Notes: generated by a model from the sequence alone, not told the origin. A DNA stretch of 64,000 nt from Moritella sp. (GCF_013215705.1 NZ_JABSQR010000009.1:1-64000); one strand, 5' to 3'; counted from the stretch's first letter, positions 38,797-49,380 are shown. Translations and numbers: made by a program.

Positions 38797-39049
38797 GTGA
38801 CGTTCTCATTTAGATGAAAAAACATTTAAGCGTTTATTATTTATCGTTTAATAATTCTCCATTCACCACAAAATGTCAAGCGAGATCATGTATAAGCAAC
38901 ATCAAACCGCCAATCCCACGAGGCAAAGCCATAGCCAAACGTCTGATAGAATGTGCAATTTACAAACCGAAAGGGGAAGATATTGAAGTAGTTTGGGTAT
39001 ATACTCTCCGACCAAATCTTCGACCAAATTAAGTAAAGAGCCCAGCCCC
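38797..39049. other. Region between the dapA leader and rsmC
   Basis: About 250 bp holding promoters for dapA (leftward) and rsmC (rightward). A 72-codon frame at 38814-39032 (+) has no binding site and no recognisable motif, and I do not call it. Confidence 0.4.
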
Positions 39050-40084
39050 ATGATCAGCAATAGTTATACCCTAGCCAGTCAATTACTCGAACGTAATACT
39101 GCATATTTTGAAGATAAAGACCTGTTGATTGCGGGTTACATCGAAGATACATACCCGACAGAATTAGCTAAAGTAGCAAAAAAAGTGACGTTATTCAGCT
39201 ACGATTATTCCGCTAAACTACATTATGATAACGTCAGCAATATTGATAACCATTGTTCGACTGAATATAAAGCCGTTAAGAAACACCAGGTTGCGTTGAT
39301 TTACATGTCGAAATCAAAAGCAGAAGTAACATATCTATTAGCCAACATCACCGAACATCTTGAAGATGGCGCGATGATCTTCATGGTCGGTGAAAACAAT
39401 GCCGGTATTCGCAGTGCCAATAAATTCTTTGCCCCGTATGGCGATATTTGTAACAAACTAGATGCAGCACGTCGCAGCTCGCTGTTTGTAACGGAACTAA
39501 ATAAGCCAGTGGCTAAATTTGTTCAAGATGATTGGGTTACAACATTCCCTATCACAGTGAATAGCATTGAGTTAACAGTATGTACATTACCGGGCGTATT
39601 TAGCCATGGTAAGCTGGATACGGGCAGTAAAATTCTACTTAATAACTTACACAAGAAACCATCCGGTCGTGTGCTTGATCTGGGTTGTGGTGCCGGTATT
39701 ATCGGTAGTTATATCGCTAAGCGTTTCCCTACAAGTAAAGTTGAAATGACAGATGTGAGCGCGCTTGCGGTTAAATCGAGTCAATTAACCTTAGCGGCGA
39801 ATGAATTAGCCGGTCAAGCTTACCTTTCTGATGTATTTTCTGATGTTAGTGGCACGTTTGATTATATAATTTCAAACCCACCGTTCCACGCTGGCTTGAA
39901 AACTCACTACGCAAGCACTGAAACATTCTTAAAAGAAGCCAATGGTTACATCAACCCACGCGGCCATTTAGTGTTAGTCGCAAATAGCTTCCTTAAATAC
40001 CCAGAAATTATCGAAGCAAGTTTTGGGCATTGTTTATTACAAATAAAATCATCTAAGTTCGCTGTTTACTACGCAAATAAATAA
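39050..40084 (+). CDS. rsmC: 16S rRNA m2G1207 methyltransferase RsmC
   Basis: 344 residues, the E. coli length. Two tandem methyltransferase-like domains: the N-terminal one is degenerate, the C-terminal one has VLDLGCGAGIIGSYIA (AdoMet binding, near 205) and NPPFHAGLK (catalytic, near 272). It methylates N2 of guanine 1207 in 30S subunits. The start MISNSYTLASQ was chosen from family length; AAAGAG lies 10 nt upstream. Confidence 0.95.
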   Translation: MISNSYTLASQLLERNTAYFEDKDLLIAGYIEDTYPTELAKVAKKVTLFSYDYSAKLHYDNVSNIDNHCSTEYKAVKKHQVALIYMSKSKAEVTYLLANITEHLEDGAMIFMVGENNAGIRSANKFFAPYGDICNKLDAARRSSLFVTELNKPVAKFVQDDWVTTFPITVNSIELTVCTLPGVFSHGKLDTGSKILLNNLHKKPSGRVLDLGCGAGIIGSYIAKRFPTSKVEMTDVSALAVKSSQLTLAANELAGQAYLSDVFSDVSGTFDYIISNPPFHAGLKTHYASTETFLKEANGYINPRGHLVLVANSFLKYPEIIEASFGHCLLQIKSSKFAVYYANK

Positions 40085-40123
40085 GTCGCCAATAAATAGT
40101 TACGATAATAAATAGCATAAATA

Positions 40124-40160
40124 AAAACGCCCATCACAATGCAATTGTGATGGGCGTTTT
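40124..40160. terminator. Bidirectional terminator between rsmC and plsC
   Basis: Perfect 17-bp stem AAAACGCCCATCACAAT / ATTGTGATGGGCGTTTT; the T run is part of the stem on each strand. Confidence 0.92.
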
Positions 40161-40227
40161 ACTATTAATCAAAAATTATTTACCTTAAATTCAGCTAGGT
40201 ATTATTAAGGTTAATAATTACATTTAA

Positions 40228-40947
40228 TTAAGCGTCTCTTGCTTCGACAGATAGTTCGTCAATACGTTTTTTCATGATCGCATGTACGTCTGTTGATAAC
40301 TTTCTTACCGAACTACGTTCTAATCCCACCGTTGGAATCGGTGCCATGATCTCAATAATTACTTCGCCATTATCCCAGCGGTTTAATTTAATCTTGTTAT
40401 GGGTATTCGAACAACACACTGGCACAATCGGTACTTCCGCTTGAATTGCAGTGTGGAATGCGCCGGTTTTAAACGGTAATAAACCACGGCCACGACTACG
40501 CGTACCTTCGGCAAACATCCAAATGCTCAAGTGACCTTTACGAATACGATCCGCGACAGCAGAAATAGTACCGACCGCTTTGCTTTTATTATTACGGTCG
40601 ATCAGGATATTACCTGACAGCCAATAAACAAAACCAAAGATAGGTACCCAAACTAAACTTTTTTTGCCGACTGATACAGTACCTGGTTGTACTGCTGCCG
40701 TCATGGTGATCAAATCAAAATTGTTTTGATGATTACCAACAAATACATACGGGCCACCATCATTTAAATCGGCAGGTTTGCGGACGATTAGTTTAACGCC
40801 CATAAGTCGAGCCAAACGAGAGAAGTTTCGCGCCACACACGCCACGTGTTTTGGATGACGAGGCTGTAAACTAAAGCGTAATATACTCATGATCAGTAAA
40901 TAGATCATGAATAGTAAGACCAAGATTAAACGACTAATTAATAACAT
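40228..40947 (-). CDS. plsC: 1-acyl-sn-glycerol-3-phosphate acyltransferase
   Basis: 239 residues. An N-terminal hydrophobic anchor (LILVLLFMIYLLIM) is followed by the acyltransferase motifs NHQNNFD (H-x4-D, near 72) and EGTRSRG (near 145). It makes phosphatidic acid from lysophosphatidic acid at the inner membrane. GAGGG lies 7 nt before the ATG. In many relatives it adjoins parC, as here. Confidence 0.94.
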   Translation of the reverse strand: MLLISRLILVLLFMIYLLIMSILRFSLQPRHPKHVACVARNFSRLARLMGVKLIVRKPADLNDGGPYVFVGNHQNNFDLITMTAAVQPGTVSVGKKSLVWVPIFGFVYWLSGNILIDRNNKSKAVGTISAVADRIRKGHLSIWMFAEGTRSRGRGLLPFKTGAFHTAIQAEVPIVPVCCSNTHNKIKLNRWDNGEVIIEIMAPIPTVGLERSSVRKLSTDVHAIMKKRIDELSVEARDA

Positions 40948-41014
40948 TTGTAACCCTCTTTTAACATGGCAGCAGTATACCTAGCCGATACTCAGTGTAC
41001 AAGCGTTAGCTGAA

Positions 41015-43270
41015 TTATTCATCCACGACTTCTAACGTATCAACACGCTGTAATCCGCGTGGTAATTTGAAGCCACGACGTCCACGTTCACCTTTGTAAT
41101 GTTCTAAATCAGCCGGTTTTAATGTTAATTTACGTTTACCCGCATAAAGTGTCACCGACTGTCCTTCCGGCACAATTGTCAGCATTTGCACAAATTCTTC
41201 ACGGCTTTTAACCCGTGCGGATGGGATATTCATTAATTTATTACCTTTACCTTTTGATAATAATGGTAATGACGATAGCGGGAATATCAACATCCTGCCT
41301 TCGTTAGAGATAATTAAACAATGGTCTGTGGCTATATCTGTCACGGCTTGTGGCTCAATCACTAAACCACCCGCAGGTAAGGTTAATAATGCTTTACCAT
41401 TTTTATTACGACTGATCATGTCACTGAACTTGCCAATGAAACCATAACCCGCATCAGAACTGAGTAAGTATTGCTGACTATCATCCGCCATCAGCGCATG
41501 AACAAAGGTTTGCCCAGCCGCTAAAGTAAATCGGGTCGTTAATGGCTCACCCTGACTACGTGCAGAAGGCAATGTGTGTGCATCAAGTGCAAACGAACGA
41601 CCACTCGAATCAATAAATACCGCAGGACAATTACTGCGTCCTTCTGCGGCATCTTTATAACCATCGCTGGCTTTATAACTGAGTCCTTTGGCATCAACAT
41701 CATGGCCTTTAGCACAACGTGCCCAGCCTTGTTGCGATAACACCACGGTCACGGCTTCATTTGGCATTAATTCTTTTTCGGTTAAGGCTTTCGCTTCTTT
41801 ACGCTCGATGATCGGTGAACGACGTTCATCACCAAATTTCTCGGCATCCGCAATTAATTCTTTTTTAACCAAGGTTGCTAGTCGGCGATCTGAACTTAAC
41901 AGTTGCTCAAGTTTGTGACGCTCGGTATTTAACTCACCTTGCTCGCCACGAATACGCATTTCTTCTAGTTTCGCTAAATGACGTAATTTTAGTTCTAATA
42001 CTGCTTCAGCTTGTTTAACCGACAAATCAAAGCGACTTATTAATTCCGCTTTTGGATCATCATAATTACGAATAATATCAATCACTTCATCAATATTTAA
42101 GAATGCAATCAATAAACCATCAAGCATATGCAAACGTGACAGTACTTTATCCAAGCGGAATTGCAGACGGCGACGCACCGTGCTGTGGCGGAATACCAAC
42201 CATTCAGATAATATTTTCTTTAAACCTTTAACTTGTGGTTTCTCATTCAAACCGATCATATTCAAGTTAACGCGGAAGTTTTTCTCAAGATCAGTACTGG
42301 CAAATAAATGCGCCATTAACTGCTCGATATCAATACGGTTAGAACGAGGAATAATGACGAGCCTGGTTGGATTTTCGTGATCCGACTCATCCCGTAAGTC
42401 TACCACCATCGGCAACTTCTTGGCCTGCATTTGCGCCGCAATTTGCTCTAAAATCTTACCACCAGAAACCTGATGTGGCAGCGCGCTGATCACAATATCA
42501 CCATTTTCAATGGTGAATACCGCGCGCATTTTAATGCTGCCTTTACCGGTTTCGTAGATCTTGGCGATGTCTTTTTCTGGGGTGATAATTTCCGCTTCAG
42601 TCGGGTAATCAGGACCTTTCACATAAGCCATCAATTCTGACAATTCTGCTTTCGGATTATCAATCAGATGTAAGCACGCATTCGTCACTTCGCGTACATT
42701 ATGCGGTGGAATATCCGTCGCCATACCAACCGCAATACCAGTCACACCATTTAACAGGATGTGTGGTAACCGTGCAGGTAATAATTGTGGCTCCTTCATG
42801 GTGCCATCGAAGTTAGGTGACCAGTCAACCGTACCCAAACCAACTTCACCTAATAATACTTCTGCAAACTTGGATAATTTAGCTTCGGTATAACGCATTG
42901 CCGCAAATGATTTCGGATCATCCGGCGCACCCCAGTTACCCTGACCGTCGACTAATGGATAACGATAAGAGAAAGGTTGTGCCATTAGCACCATAGCTTC
43001 ATAACAAGCACTATCACCATGGGGATGGTATTTACCTAATACGTCACCAACAGTACGCGCTGACTTCTTATATTTAGCCCCCGCATGCAAGCCAAGCTCA
43101 GACATAGCATAGGTAATACGCCGTTGAACTGGCTTTAATCCGTCACCAATATGAGGCAAGGCACGATCCATGATCACATACATGGAATAATTCAAATATG
43201 CTTGCTCGGTAAATTCCCTCAGCGGTTGTTCTTCGACACCTTCTAAGCTCATATCAATAACGTCAGTCAT
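41015..43270 (-). CDS. parC: DNA topoisomerase IV subunit A
   Basis: 751 residues. The DNA-cleavage tyrosine is in MRYTEAKLS (Tyr127). The quinolone-resistance region [13 protein letters not shown] has the sensitive-type Ser87 and Glu91. The C-terminal beta-pinwheel begins near 495. With ParE it decatenates daughter chromosomes. Start ATG ([10 protein letters not shown]) follows AGGAATCTTG. parE is not adjacent; the next gene upstream is on the other strand. Confidence 0.97.
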   Translation of the reverse strand: MTDVIDMSLEGVEEQPLREFTEQAYLNYSMYVIMDRALPHIGDGLKPVQRRITYAMSELGLHAGAKYKKSARTVGDVLGKYHPHGDSACYEAMVLMAQPFSYRYPLVDGQGNWGAPDDPKSFAAMRYTEAKLSKFAEVLLGEVGLGTVDWSPNFDGTMKEPQLLPARLPHILLNGVTGIAVGMATDIPPHNVREVTNACLHLIDNPKAELSELMAYVKGPDYPTEAEIITPEKDIAKIYETGKGSIKMRAVFTIENGDIVISALPHQVSGGKILEQIAAQMQAKKLPMVVDLRDESDHENPTRLVIIPRSNRIDIEQLMAHLFASTDLEKNFRVNLNMIGLNEKPQVKGLKKILSEWLVFRHSTVRRRLQFRLDKVLSRLHMLDGLLIAFLNIDEVIDIIRNYDDPKAELISRFDLSVKQAEAVLELKLRHLAKLEEMRIRGEQGELNTERHKLEQLLSSDRRLATLVKKELIADAEKFGDERRSPIIERKEAKALTEKELMPNEAVTVVLSQQGWARCAKGHDVDAKGLSYKASDGYKDAAEGRSNCPAVFIDSSGRSFALDAHTLPSARSQGEPLTTRFTLAAGQTFVHALMADDSQQYLLSSDAGYGFIGKFSDMISRNKNGKALLTLPAGGLVIEPQAVTDIATDHCLIISNEGRMLIFPLSSLPLLSKGKGNKLMNIPSARVKSREEFVQMLTIVPEGQSVTLYAGKRKLTLKPADLEHYKGERGRRGFKLPRGLQRVDTLEVVDE

Positions 43271-43518
43271 CAAGATTCCTGTTATTTAAAATAAATAAAA
43301 ATTTCACAATCAAAAGCGAAACAACATATGCTATTTTTCAGCATTTATATTATGATAAAACGCGCAATAAAATTATCTTAGATAATAACAACAAATTGTG
43401 TTACTTAAGTGAGTTATAGATAGTTATTTCAACTATAACCCGCCAATATTGTGATTATCTAAGGCGACTTTAGTTAGCTCTAAATCCGATTAAAAACACA
43501 AATGACAGGAGATTAATC

Positions 43519-44112
43519 ATGGGGAGCCGTTCATTATATTCTCTTATCGAAAAAACTAAATTATTATTTCCATCATTAACAATACGCGTCAAGCTGTTAC
43601 GTAACGCGTATGCATCACTACCAAGTATTCACCGTAAATTACTGCCACCGTTATTACTGACTGTCGTGGTATTACTTATGCTGCCAGCAACAAATGATAC
43701 AGCCAACAGCCAAGCCGGAACCAGCGCACGAAAATCAATTACGCTGACGGTCGAACCGACGCAAAATGTAGCAAATAAAGCCGGCCTAGGACAGAATCAA
43801 ACCAACAATACCCCGCGGTCAGTTAAAATTAAACTACTCGACCCTGAAGATATCGACGGAGAATGGCGTGCCCATGTGATCCGCAAGGGCGATTCTGTTT
43901 ATCGTATTTTCCGTCAATACGATATTCCTTCTGCAACACTGCATGATTTAATTGCATTACGGCCACAATATATTACCCGGGTCAGACCTGGACAAATCAT
44001 GTCATTTTATATTGCGACAACAGGTGAGTTAATCCAACTTAGAATTACGGATGCAGATAATGAACCTGTGCTATTTTCGTTACGTGAAGATGGCAGTTAC
44101 ATTTATAACTAA
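43519..44112 (+). CDS. LysM-like (OapA/YtfB-type) cell-envelope protein
   Basis: 197 residues. A basic cytoplasmic stretch precedes one membrane segment near 41-58 (LLPPLLLTVVVLLMLP), then a linker. The C-terminal LysM-like OapA domain reads HVIRKGDSVYRIFRQYDI, LIALRPQYITRVRPGQIMSF and LREDGSYIY. E. coli YtfB, which binds peptidoglycan and affects division, has this layout. GACAGGAG precedes the ATG by 7-8 nt. Single gene. Confidence 0.82.
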   Translation: MGSRSLYSLIEKTKLLFPSLTIRVKLLRNAYASLPSIHRKLLPPLLLTVVVLLMLPATNDTANSQAGTSARKSITLTVEPTQNVANKAGLGQNQTNNTPRSVKIKLLDPEDIDGEWRAHVIRKGDSVYRIFRQYDIPSATLHDLIALRPQYITRVRPGQIMSFYIATTGELIQLRITDADNEPVLFSLREDGSYIYN

Positions 44113-44145
44113 CATAGCTCTCAATTAACCTAATAGGGGGAGAAG

Positions 44146-45384
44146 TTAAGCGCACACTTGATTTCGCCCTGATTCTTTGGCTTTATACAGTAGTTTGTCT
44201 GCCGCTATAATCACTTCGTCAGGATTTGTTGTTGAACTTCGCCCCTGGGCAACACCGATACTGATTGTGACCTTAACGGTTTTTTCAATAAACTTCTCTC
44301 GACAACGGTCCGTCTTGTTAGCGCCTTTTTTCTGTGGTTCTCTACGCTCGACTGGTTGGCGAATTTGAAAAGGATAATCAGCAATTAATTCTCTTATTTC
44401 GTTTAAGTGACCGACACAATCGAGTGCCAATTTACCTTTAAACAAGATGGTAAACTCTTCTCCACCATAGCGAAATACTTTACCTTTTCCTTTCACTGTC
44501 GCCATTTGCGACGCTACCATTTTTAATACCGAATCACCAATATCATGGCCATAGGTATCATTGAATTTTTTAAAACGATCAATATCCAACATCGCAATAC
44601 AGTACTTGCCACTCAACTGAGTCAGTTCAATATTTAACGCACGACGTCCCGGGATACGGGTAAGCTCATCGATAAAAGCTTGTTCATGGCTGCGTTGCAA
44701 TATACTTAGCAGCAGCGCAATCGCACTGATGGTAAACATGCTGACCGATATCCACTGCTGCTCAAACTCAACTACCGTCAATGTACACGCCAGTAGCGCA
44801 CTCAGGTATGCTTGATCGGAAGACACCTCTCTAAACAGCATTAATATCGCAGCAGTCAGCACCGCACAGATTAATAAACCCAGTAATATGTTGGGTAATA
44901 CCGACACATCACCGAATACAAAGATCCAAGGTTCTATTACAGCCAATAAGTTGATCACCAAAGGTAATTGTTCGGGCTGAATAAACCAATAAAAAGCGGC
45001 ACCTTGAAAGATAAAGATAACGTGATATGAAAGTGCTTTAAAGGAAAACAGTGAGCGTTCAGGTAAGAATAATAACAACACTAGATTAGCCGGCAATAAT
45101 AACACCAGAAAATAATATTCAAATAACGTACTGCCAACCGCCAGCGGAATTTGTAAACGTTGCTGGATAACGTTGTAAGCCACCAGCATCAGCAACGCAG
45201 CAAAACCACTCCGACCTTGCTTAAAGAAGTGACTCAGTATGATCACCAGCATAAATAATATATTCGGTAATACAACCAACATGTCTTGCTGCGCGGTTGA
45301 AAGCACAGCAAAAAACGGCGGGAGGAAAAGTCCTGCAAACATAATTACAAATGTAAATAATAACCTTAAATACATCGACGTCAC
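44146..45384 (-). CDS. Membrane diguanylate cyclase (GGDEF)
   Basis: 412 residues. The N-terminal 235 residues have about seven or eight hydrophobic segments and no recognised sensory domain. The C-terminal GGDEF domain has IDELTRIPGRRALN and the active-site motif RYGGEEFTILF. It makes cyclic di-GMP from GTP. The position five residues before GGEEF reads GKGKV rather than RxxD, so product inhibition through the usual I-site is absent. A basic insertion (PVERREPQKKGANK) sits before the last beta strand. Confidence 0.88.
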   Translation of the reverse strand: MTSMYLRLLFTFVIMFAGLFLPPFFAVLSTAQQDMLVVLPNILFMLVIILSHFFKQGRSGFAALLMLVAYNVIQQRLQIPLAVGSTLFEYYFLVLLLPANLVLLLFLPERSLFSFKALSYHVIFIFQGAAFYWFIQPEQLPLVINLLAVIEPWIFVFGDVSVLPNILLGLLICAVLTAAILMLFREVSSDQAYLSALLACTLTVVEFEQQWISVSMFTISAIALLLSILQRSHEQAFIDELTRIPGRRALNIELTQLSGKYCIAMLDIDRFKKFNDTYGHDIGDSVLKMVASQMATVKGKGKVFRYGGEEFTILFKGKLALDCVGHLNEIRELIADYPFQIRQPVERREPQKKGANKTDRCREKFIEKTVKVTISIGVAQGRSSTTNPDEVIIAADKLLYKAKESGRNQVCA

Positions 45385-45460
45385 TTACTGCAATAGCGCA
45401 AAATTAGCGCTGTAATTTATATTAACCCGATCCAGTGTTCTCTGTAACCAGTACAATTCT

Positions 45461-45494
45461 CTATTCACTCTATTCACTCTATTCACTCTATTCA
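45461..45494 (+). repeat. 9-bp tandem repeat, CTATTCACT
   Basis: 3.8 copies of CTATTCACT in the gap between the diguanylate cyclase and ftsX genes. Abuts the 27-bp repeats that follow. Confidence 0.95.
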
Positions 45495-45571
45495 ATTTTA
45501 GTGATCTACTAACTTGCTTCAAGTTTAGCGATCTATTAGCTCGGTTCAATTTTAGCAATATAATAATTAAC
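45491..45571 (-). repeat. Three 27-bp tandem units at the ftsX 3' end
   Basis: Units at 45491-45517, 45518-45544 and 45545-45571, each starting TTCAA(T/G)TTTAG. The last lies in ftsX and encodes IAKIE; the others read IAKLEAS-stop and ITKIE-stop in the same frame. The 3' end of ftsX was duplicated downstream of its stop. Confidence 0.85.
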
Positions 45572-46495
45572 AGAAATAGCGGCTGAGCTCAATCCCATAC
45601 CAATCGCGGTAATAAACAACAACATGATCTCGTTAAATACTAACCCCTCAATACTAAACTCGGTATTATATAATTGAGCAAGGTTGAGCACGGTATCTTC
45701 CATCCAATACACCATAAATATAGTCACTAACCAAGCTAAAAAACCACCGATAGCACCATACCAAAAACCGGTATATAAAAATGGTCGTTGCACAAATGCA
45801 TTGGTCGCGCCTATTAATTTTAATACTTCAATTTCAGCACGGTTAGATAAAATATTTAAGCGGATGGTATTGCCCGTAATTAATAATACTGAACTTAATA
45901 ATAGAACTGAAACAACTAACACGGCATCACTAAAAATAGAAATAATCCCTTCTAAACGTGCTAACCACATAATATCCAGCTTACCTTGCTGCACCTCAGG
46001 CTCACGCTCTAGCTTAGCCAGTAACTCTTGTGCGGCAATGGAACTGCGATAATAAGGCTTAGGAGTGACCACGACGACTGCTGGTAATGGGTTATGATCT
46101 AACAGGGTTAATGCCGATACGAACCCAGAAGTACGCTTAAATTCTTTCATGCCCTGTTCTTTGGAAATGTACTCAAAGCTATCAACCTCTTTGTAGGTCT
46201 TTAAGCGATGCAGTAAATTTTTATAACGCGATTCCGGTAAATCTTTTTTTAAGAATAAGTTAATGTCCGTCGGACTACTCCATTCTTGGCTTATTGCTTG
46301 GCTATTTTTTAATACCACGTACAAGGTGCTTGGTAAGGCTAAACTAACCCCAAGTACCAACATAGTCATCAATGATGCAATCGGCGTACGCCACACATCT
46401 GCTAAACTCGATATGGCTTGATGGATATGCTGCTGGCAACGAATTTGAATACGTTTAATAAAGGTAGCATCAGGTTTGTTGGGTTGCTTGTTCAT
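45536..46495 (-). CDS. ftsX: Cell-division protein FtsX
   Basis: 319 residues, four membrane segments (about 45-65, 190-210, 235-260, 290-310) with a periplasmic domain (about 70-185) that activates murein hydrolases through EnvC-like partners. Start ATG (MNKQPNKPDA) lies 1 nt after the ftsE stop with AAGGG 7 nt upstream; the frame is open 25 codons further, inside ftsE. Conserved order ftsY-ftsE-ftsX. Confidence 0.95.
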   Translation of the reverse strand: MNKQPNKPDATFIKRIQIRCQQHIHQAISSLADVWRTPIASLMTMLVLGVSLALPSTLYVVLKNSQAISQEWSSPTDINLFLKKDLPESRYKNLLHRLKTYKEVDSFEYISKEQGMKEFKRTSGFVSALTLLDHNPLPAVVVVTPKPYYRSSIAAQELLAKLEREPEVQQGKLDIMWLARLEGIISIFSDAVLVVSVLLLSSVLLITGNTIRLNILSNRAEIEVLKLIGATNAFVQRPFLYTGFWYGAIGGFLAWLVTIFMVYWMEDTVLNLAQLYNTEFSIEGLVFNEIMLLFITAIGMGLSSAAISVNYYIAKIEPS

Positions 46496-46496
46496 A

Positions 46497-47168
46497 TTAA
46501 ATCCCTTGTAACTCGTCATTACACATCTCACCAGCCTTAATACGTAAGGTGCGATAACGCATTTTTGCAATCAAGCCCAAATCATGAGTAGCAATCAATA
46601 CTGAGGTACCAGTGCGATTGAACTCCTCAAATAACTTGATGATTTCCATTGATAACTGCGGGTCTAAATTACCGGTGGGTTCATCCGCAAGCAACAATTT
46701 GGGACGAGAAATAATCGCCCGAGCAATACCTACCCGTTGTTGCTCACCACCAGAAAGCATCGGTGGATAGCATTTGGCTTTATTGTATAAACCCACTTTA
46801 TCTAATGCCGCTAGCACCCTATTTTTAACTTGTTTCGCGGTATAACCCTTAATAATTAAAGGCAATGCCACATTATCAAAAATGGTACGGTCGACTAATA
46901 AACGGTGATCTTGAAAAACGATACCAATGTCACGACGTAAAAAGGGAATCTCAGCTTTATTGATCTTACTGACATTGCGACCATTAAGGATAACATCGCC
47001 TGCGCTTGGTCGTTCTAACATACTAATTAGTTTTAATAAGGTACTTTTACCGGCGCCAGAGGGTCCCGTTAAAAAAGCCATTTCGCCTTTCTCAAGATGA
47101 AAATTAACTTTCTGTAATGCGCAGAGGCTGCCAGGGTAAACTTTAGATACATTATCAAACCGAATCAT
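46497..47168 (-). CDS. ftsE: Cell-division ATP-binding protein FtsE
   Basis: 223 residues, an ABC ATPase: Walker [11 protein letters not shown]-loop VFQDHRLL, signature LSGGEQQR, Walker [13 protein letters not shown], switch ATHD. Pairs with FtsX at the septum to control peptidoglycan splitting. Confidence 0.97.
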   Translation of the reverse strand: MIRFDNVSKVYPGSLCALQKVNFHLEKGEMAFLTGPSGAGKSTLLKLISMLERPSAGDVILNGRNVSKINKAEIPFLRRDIGIVFQDHRLLVDRTIFDNVALPLIIKGYTAKQVKNRVLAALDKVGLYNKAKCYPPMLSGGEQQRVGIARAIISRPKLLLADEPTGNLDPQLSMEIIKLFEEFNRTGTSVLIATHDLGLIAKMRYRTLRIKAGEMCNDELQGI

Positions 47169-47270
47169 GATGACCGCGTCCTTGGTGTGTGCTCGTATAA
47201 AAATCTAGCATAGTGAAATACAAAACTCACCGAATTAACGATGAGTATGTTGGTAACTAGACGGCTCGGA

Positions 47271-48626
47271 TTATTTTTTATCTTCGCTACTAAACAGCGC
47301 TTCAATAAACTCTTCCGAGTTGAAGGTACGTAAATCATCAATACCTTCACCAATGCCAATAAAACGGATTGGGATCTCAAATTTATCTGCCACGGCAAAG
47401 ATAACGCCACCTTTGGCTGTACCATCTAACTTGGTGATGGTAATACCAGTAAGACCAATCGCATCCTTAAATAGTTCCGCTTGGCTTAATGCATTTTGAC
47501 CGGTACCCGCATCAATCGTTAACATGATCTCATGCGGTGCTGTTGCATCGTGTTTACGCATGACGCGGACCACTTTCTTCAGTTCATCCATCAAGTGCGC
47601 TTTGTTTTGTAAGCGACCCGCAGTATCGGCGATCAACACGTCAACATTTTTTGCAGTTGCCGACTGCATCGCATCAAATAACACCGAGGCACTATCTGCA
47701 CCTGTGTGTTGGGCTACCACAGGGATACCGTTACGATCACCCCATACTTGTAACTGCTCAACAGCAGCAGCACGGAATGTATCTCCCGCCGCTAGCATTA
47801 CTGATTTACCTTCTGCTTGGAATTTCTTCGCCATCTTACCGATAGTCGTGGTTTTACCAACGCCGTTCACACCAACCATTAAGATTACATGTGGTTTGTT
47901 GTTACTGTCTATTTCTAACGGTTGCTCAACTTTATGCAGCATATCCGCCATGTCTTTTTTCAAGATATCGTACAGCGCTTCAGCATTTTTTAATTGTTTA
48001 CGTGATGCTTGTTGCGTTAGATTATCAATAATACGTGTGGTTGTTGCGACACCCAGATCGGCAATTAATAACTGCTCTTCAAGTTCTTCAAATAAGTCAT
48101 CATCGATATGCTTGCCACGGAAAAAGTTTTTAAAGCCACTACCGATATTACCCTTGGTACGTGATAAACCACGCTTTAAACGGGTAAAGAATTTGTCTTT
48201 ATTAACAGGTTCATCTACTTCAGATCCCACAGTCTGAATATCCGCAGGAGCATCTTTAATCACTTCAGCTTGCGTAGCAGGGGTTTGCTCTGTTGTCGCG
48301 AGTTCAGCGTTCTCAGACTCGACGGTTTCAGGCTCAACTGCAGCTACTTCAGGTTCCGCAACAATTATGTTAGTTTCAGTCGCAACGACATTAGCATCAG
48401 TCACTACTACATTTGCTTCAGTAACAGTATGGTCATCAGCCGTTGTTGCACTACTTTTTTCGAAGTCAGCGATAAGTTGTAAGTCAGCCGCTCTACGACG
48501 CGCTTTTTCTTCGCCACTCTCGTCATCACTAGCAATCAGTACTTCAGTGTTAACTTTGTCTTCATTCGTGTTGTTTGCTTCTTTTTTACCGAAACCAAAC
48601 CAATTCTTTATGCTTTTTTTTGCCAT
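47271..48626 (-). CDS. ftsY: Signal recognition particle receptor FtsY
   Basis: 451 residues. The first 140 residues are acidic with Val/Glu/Thr-rich imperfect repeats (TEANVVVTDANVVATETN), a variable region that helps membrane contact. The NG domain follows: GVNGVGKTTTIGK (G1), DTAGR (G3), TKLDGTAKGG (G4) and FIGIGEGIDDLR. It docks SRP-ribosome complexes at the membrane. It lies 102 nt upstream of ftsE. Confidence 0.97.
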   Translation of the reverse strand: MAKKSIKNWFGFGKKEANNTNEDKVNTEVLIASDDESGEEKARRRAADLQLIADFEKSSATTADDHTVTEANVVVTDANVVATETNIIVAEPEVAAVEPETVESENAELATTEQTPATQAEVIKDAPADIQTVGSEVDEPVNKDKFFTRLKRGLSRTKGNIGSGFKNFFRGKHIDDDLFEELEEQLLIADLGVATTTRIIDNLTQQASRKQLKNAEALYDILKKDMADMLHKVEQPLEIDSNNKPHVILMVGVNGVGKTTTIGKMAKKFQAEGKSVMLAAGDTFRAAAVEQLQVWGDRNGIPVVAQHTGADSASVLFDAMQSATAKNVDVLIADTAGRLQNKAHLMDELKKVVRVMRKHDATAPHEIMLTIDAGTGQNALSQAELFKDAIGLTGITITKLDGTAKGGVIFAVADKFEIPIRFIGIGEGIDDLRTFNSEEFIEALFSSEDKK

Positions 48627-48727
48627 TTTTAGAAAACCTTACTTTCGCCAGTCTTGAACTGCTACAATGACTCAATATCAATATGATGACATATATTATC
48701 ATCTTTCTGTCCAGACAAAGAATTACT

Positions 48728-49345
48728 ATGGCAAAATCTAGCACAAAACAACAAAATCAACGTCCTTCTGGACACATTCGGATCATCAGTGGTCAATGGC
48801 GCGGTCGAAAACTGCCCGTAAAAGATGTGATTGGTCTACGCCCGACCACCGACCGGATAAAAGAAACCGTATTTAACTGGTTATCCCCCTATGTCCGTGA
48901 CAGTCATTGTTTAGATCTGTTTGCTGGTAGTGGCGGGCTAATCTTTGAAGCCTTATCCCGCTATGCCGAAACTGGCCTACTGTTTGAAAAAGACGCCGGC
49001 GCAGCGACGCAGCTTCAACAAAATATTAATTTGTTAAAAGCCGATAATGCCCAGTTAGTACGTGGCGATACGCTGCAATTATTAACCAAAACACCCACAC
49101 AAGTATCAACCCAAGCCCCAGCACAAGGTTATGACTTAATATTTATCGATCCACCTTTTCGCCAAGACTTACTAGAAGACTGCTGCGCCAAGCTGGAAGC
49201 AAACAATTGGTTAAGTGCGGACGCAGTCATTTATATCGAGCGCGAGAAAGAACTTAATCAAGTTAAATTACCGGCTAACTGGACTATCTTAAAAGAAAAG
49301 CAAGCAGGACAGGTTTGTTTTGAATTGTATCAACGTCAGCAATAA
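48728..49345 (+). CDS. rsmD: 16S rRNA m2G966 methyltransferase RsmD
   Basis: 205 residues. AdoMet-binding DLFAGSGGLIFEALSR near 60 and catalytic IFIDPPF near 140; start region HIRIISGQWRGRKLPV. The ATG of MAKSSTKQQ fits the family; the frame extends 15 codons upstream without a binding site. Divergent from ftsY as in E. coli. Confidence 0.95.
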   Translation: MAKSSTKQQNQRPSGHIRIISGQWRGRKLPVKDVIGLRPTTDRIKETVFNWLSPYVRDSHCLDLFAGSGGLIFEALSRYAETGLLFEKDAGAATQLQQNINLLKADNAQLVRGDTLQLLTKTPTQVSTQAPAQGYDLIFIDPPFRQDLLEDCCAKLEANNWLSADAVIYIEREKELNQVKLPANWTILKEKQAGQVCFELYQRQQ

Positions 49346-49380
49346 CGTGACTCAAAAAATAAAAGTCGATTAACTCGCGG

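Noticed and set aside
38814-39032. 72-codon frame before rsmC
   Set aside because: No ribosome binding site, no recognisable motif, and it occupies the divergent promoter region of dapA and rsmC.
38654-39049. Lysine riboswitch before dapA
   Set aside because: The region is too short and lacks the five-helix L-box layout; a leader peptide fits better.
45461-45494. CRISPR-like array
   Set aside because: The 9-bp repeats are directly adjacent with no spacers and no cas genes exist in the window.
47524-48237. 237-codon rightward frame inside ftsY
   Set aside because: Antisense shadow of a well-conserved gene with strong codon bias.
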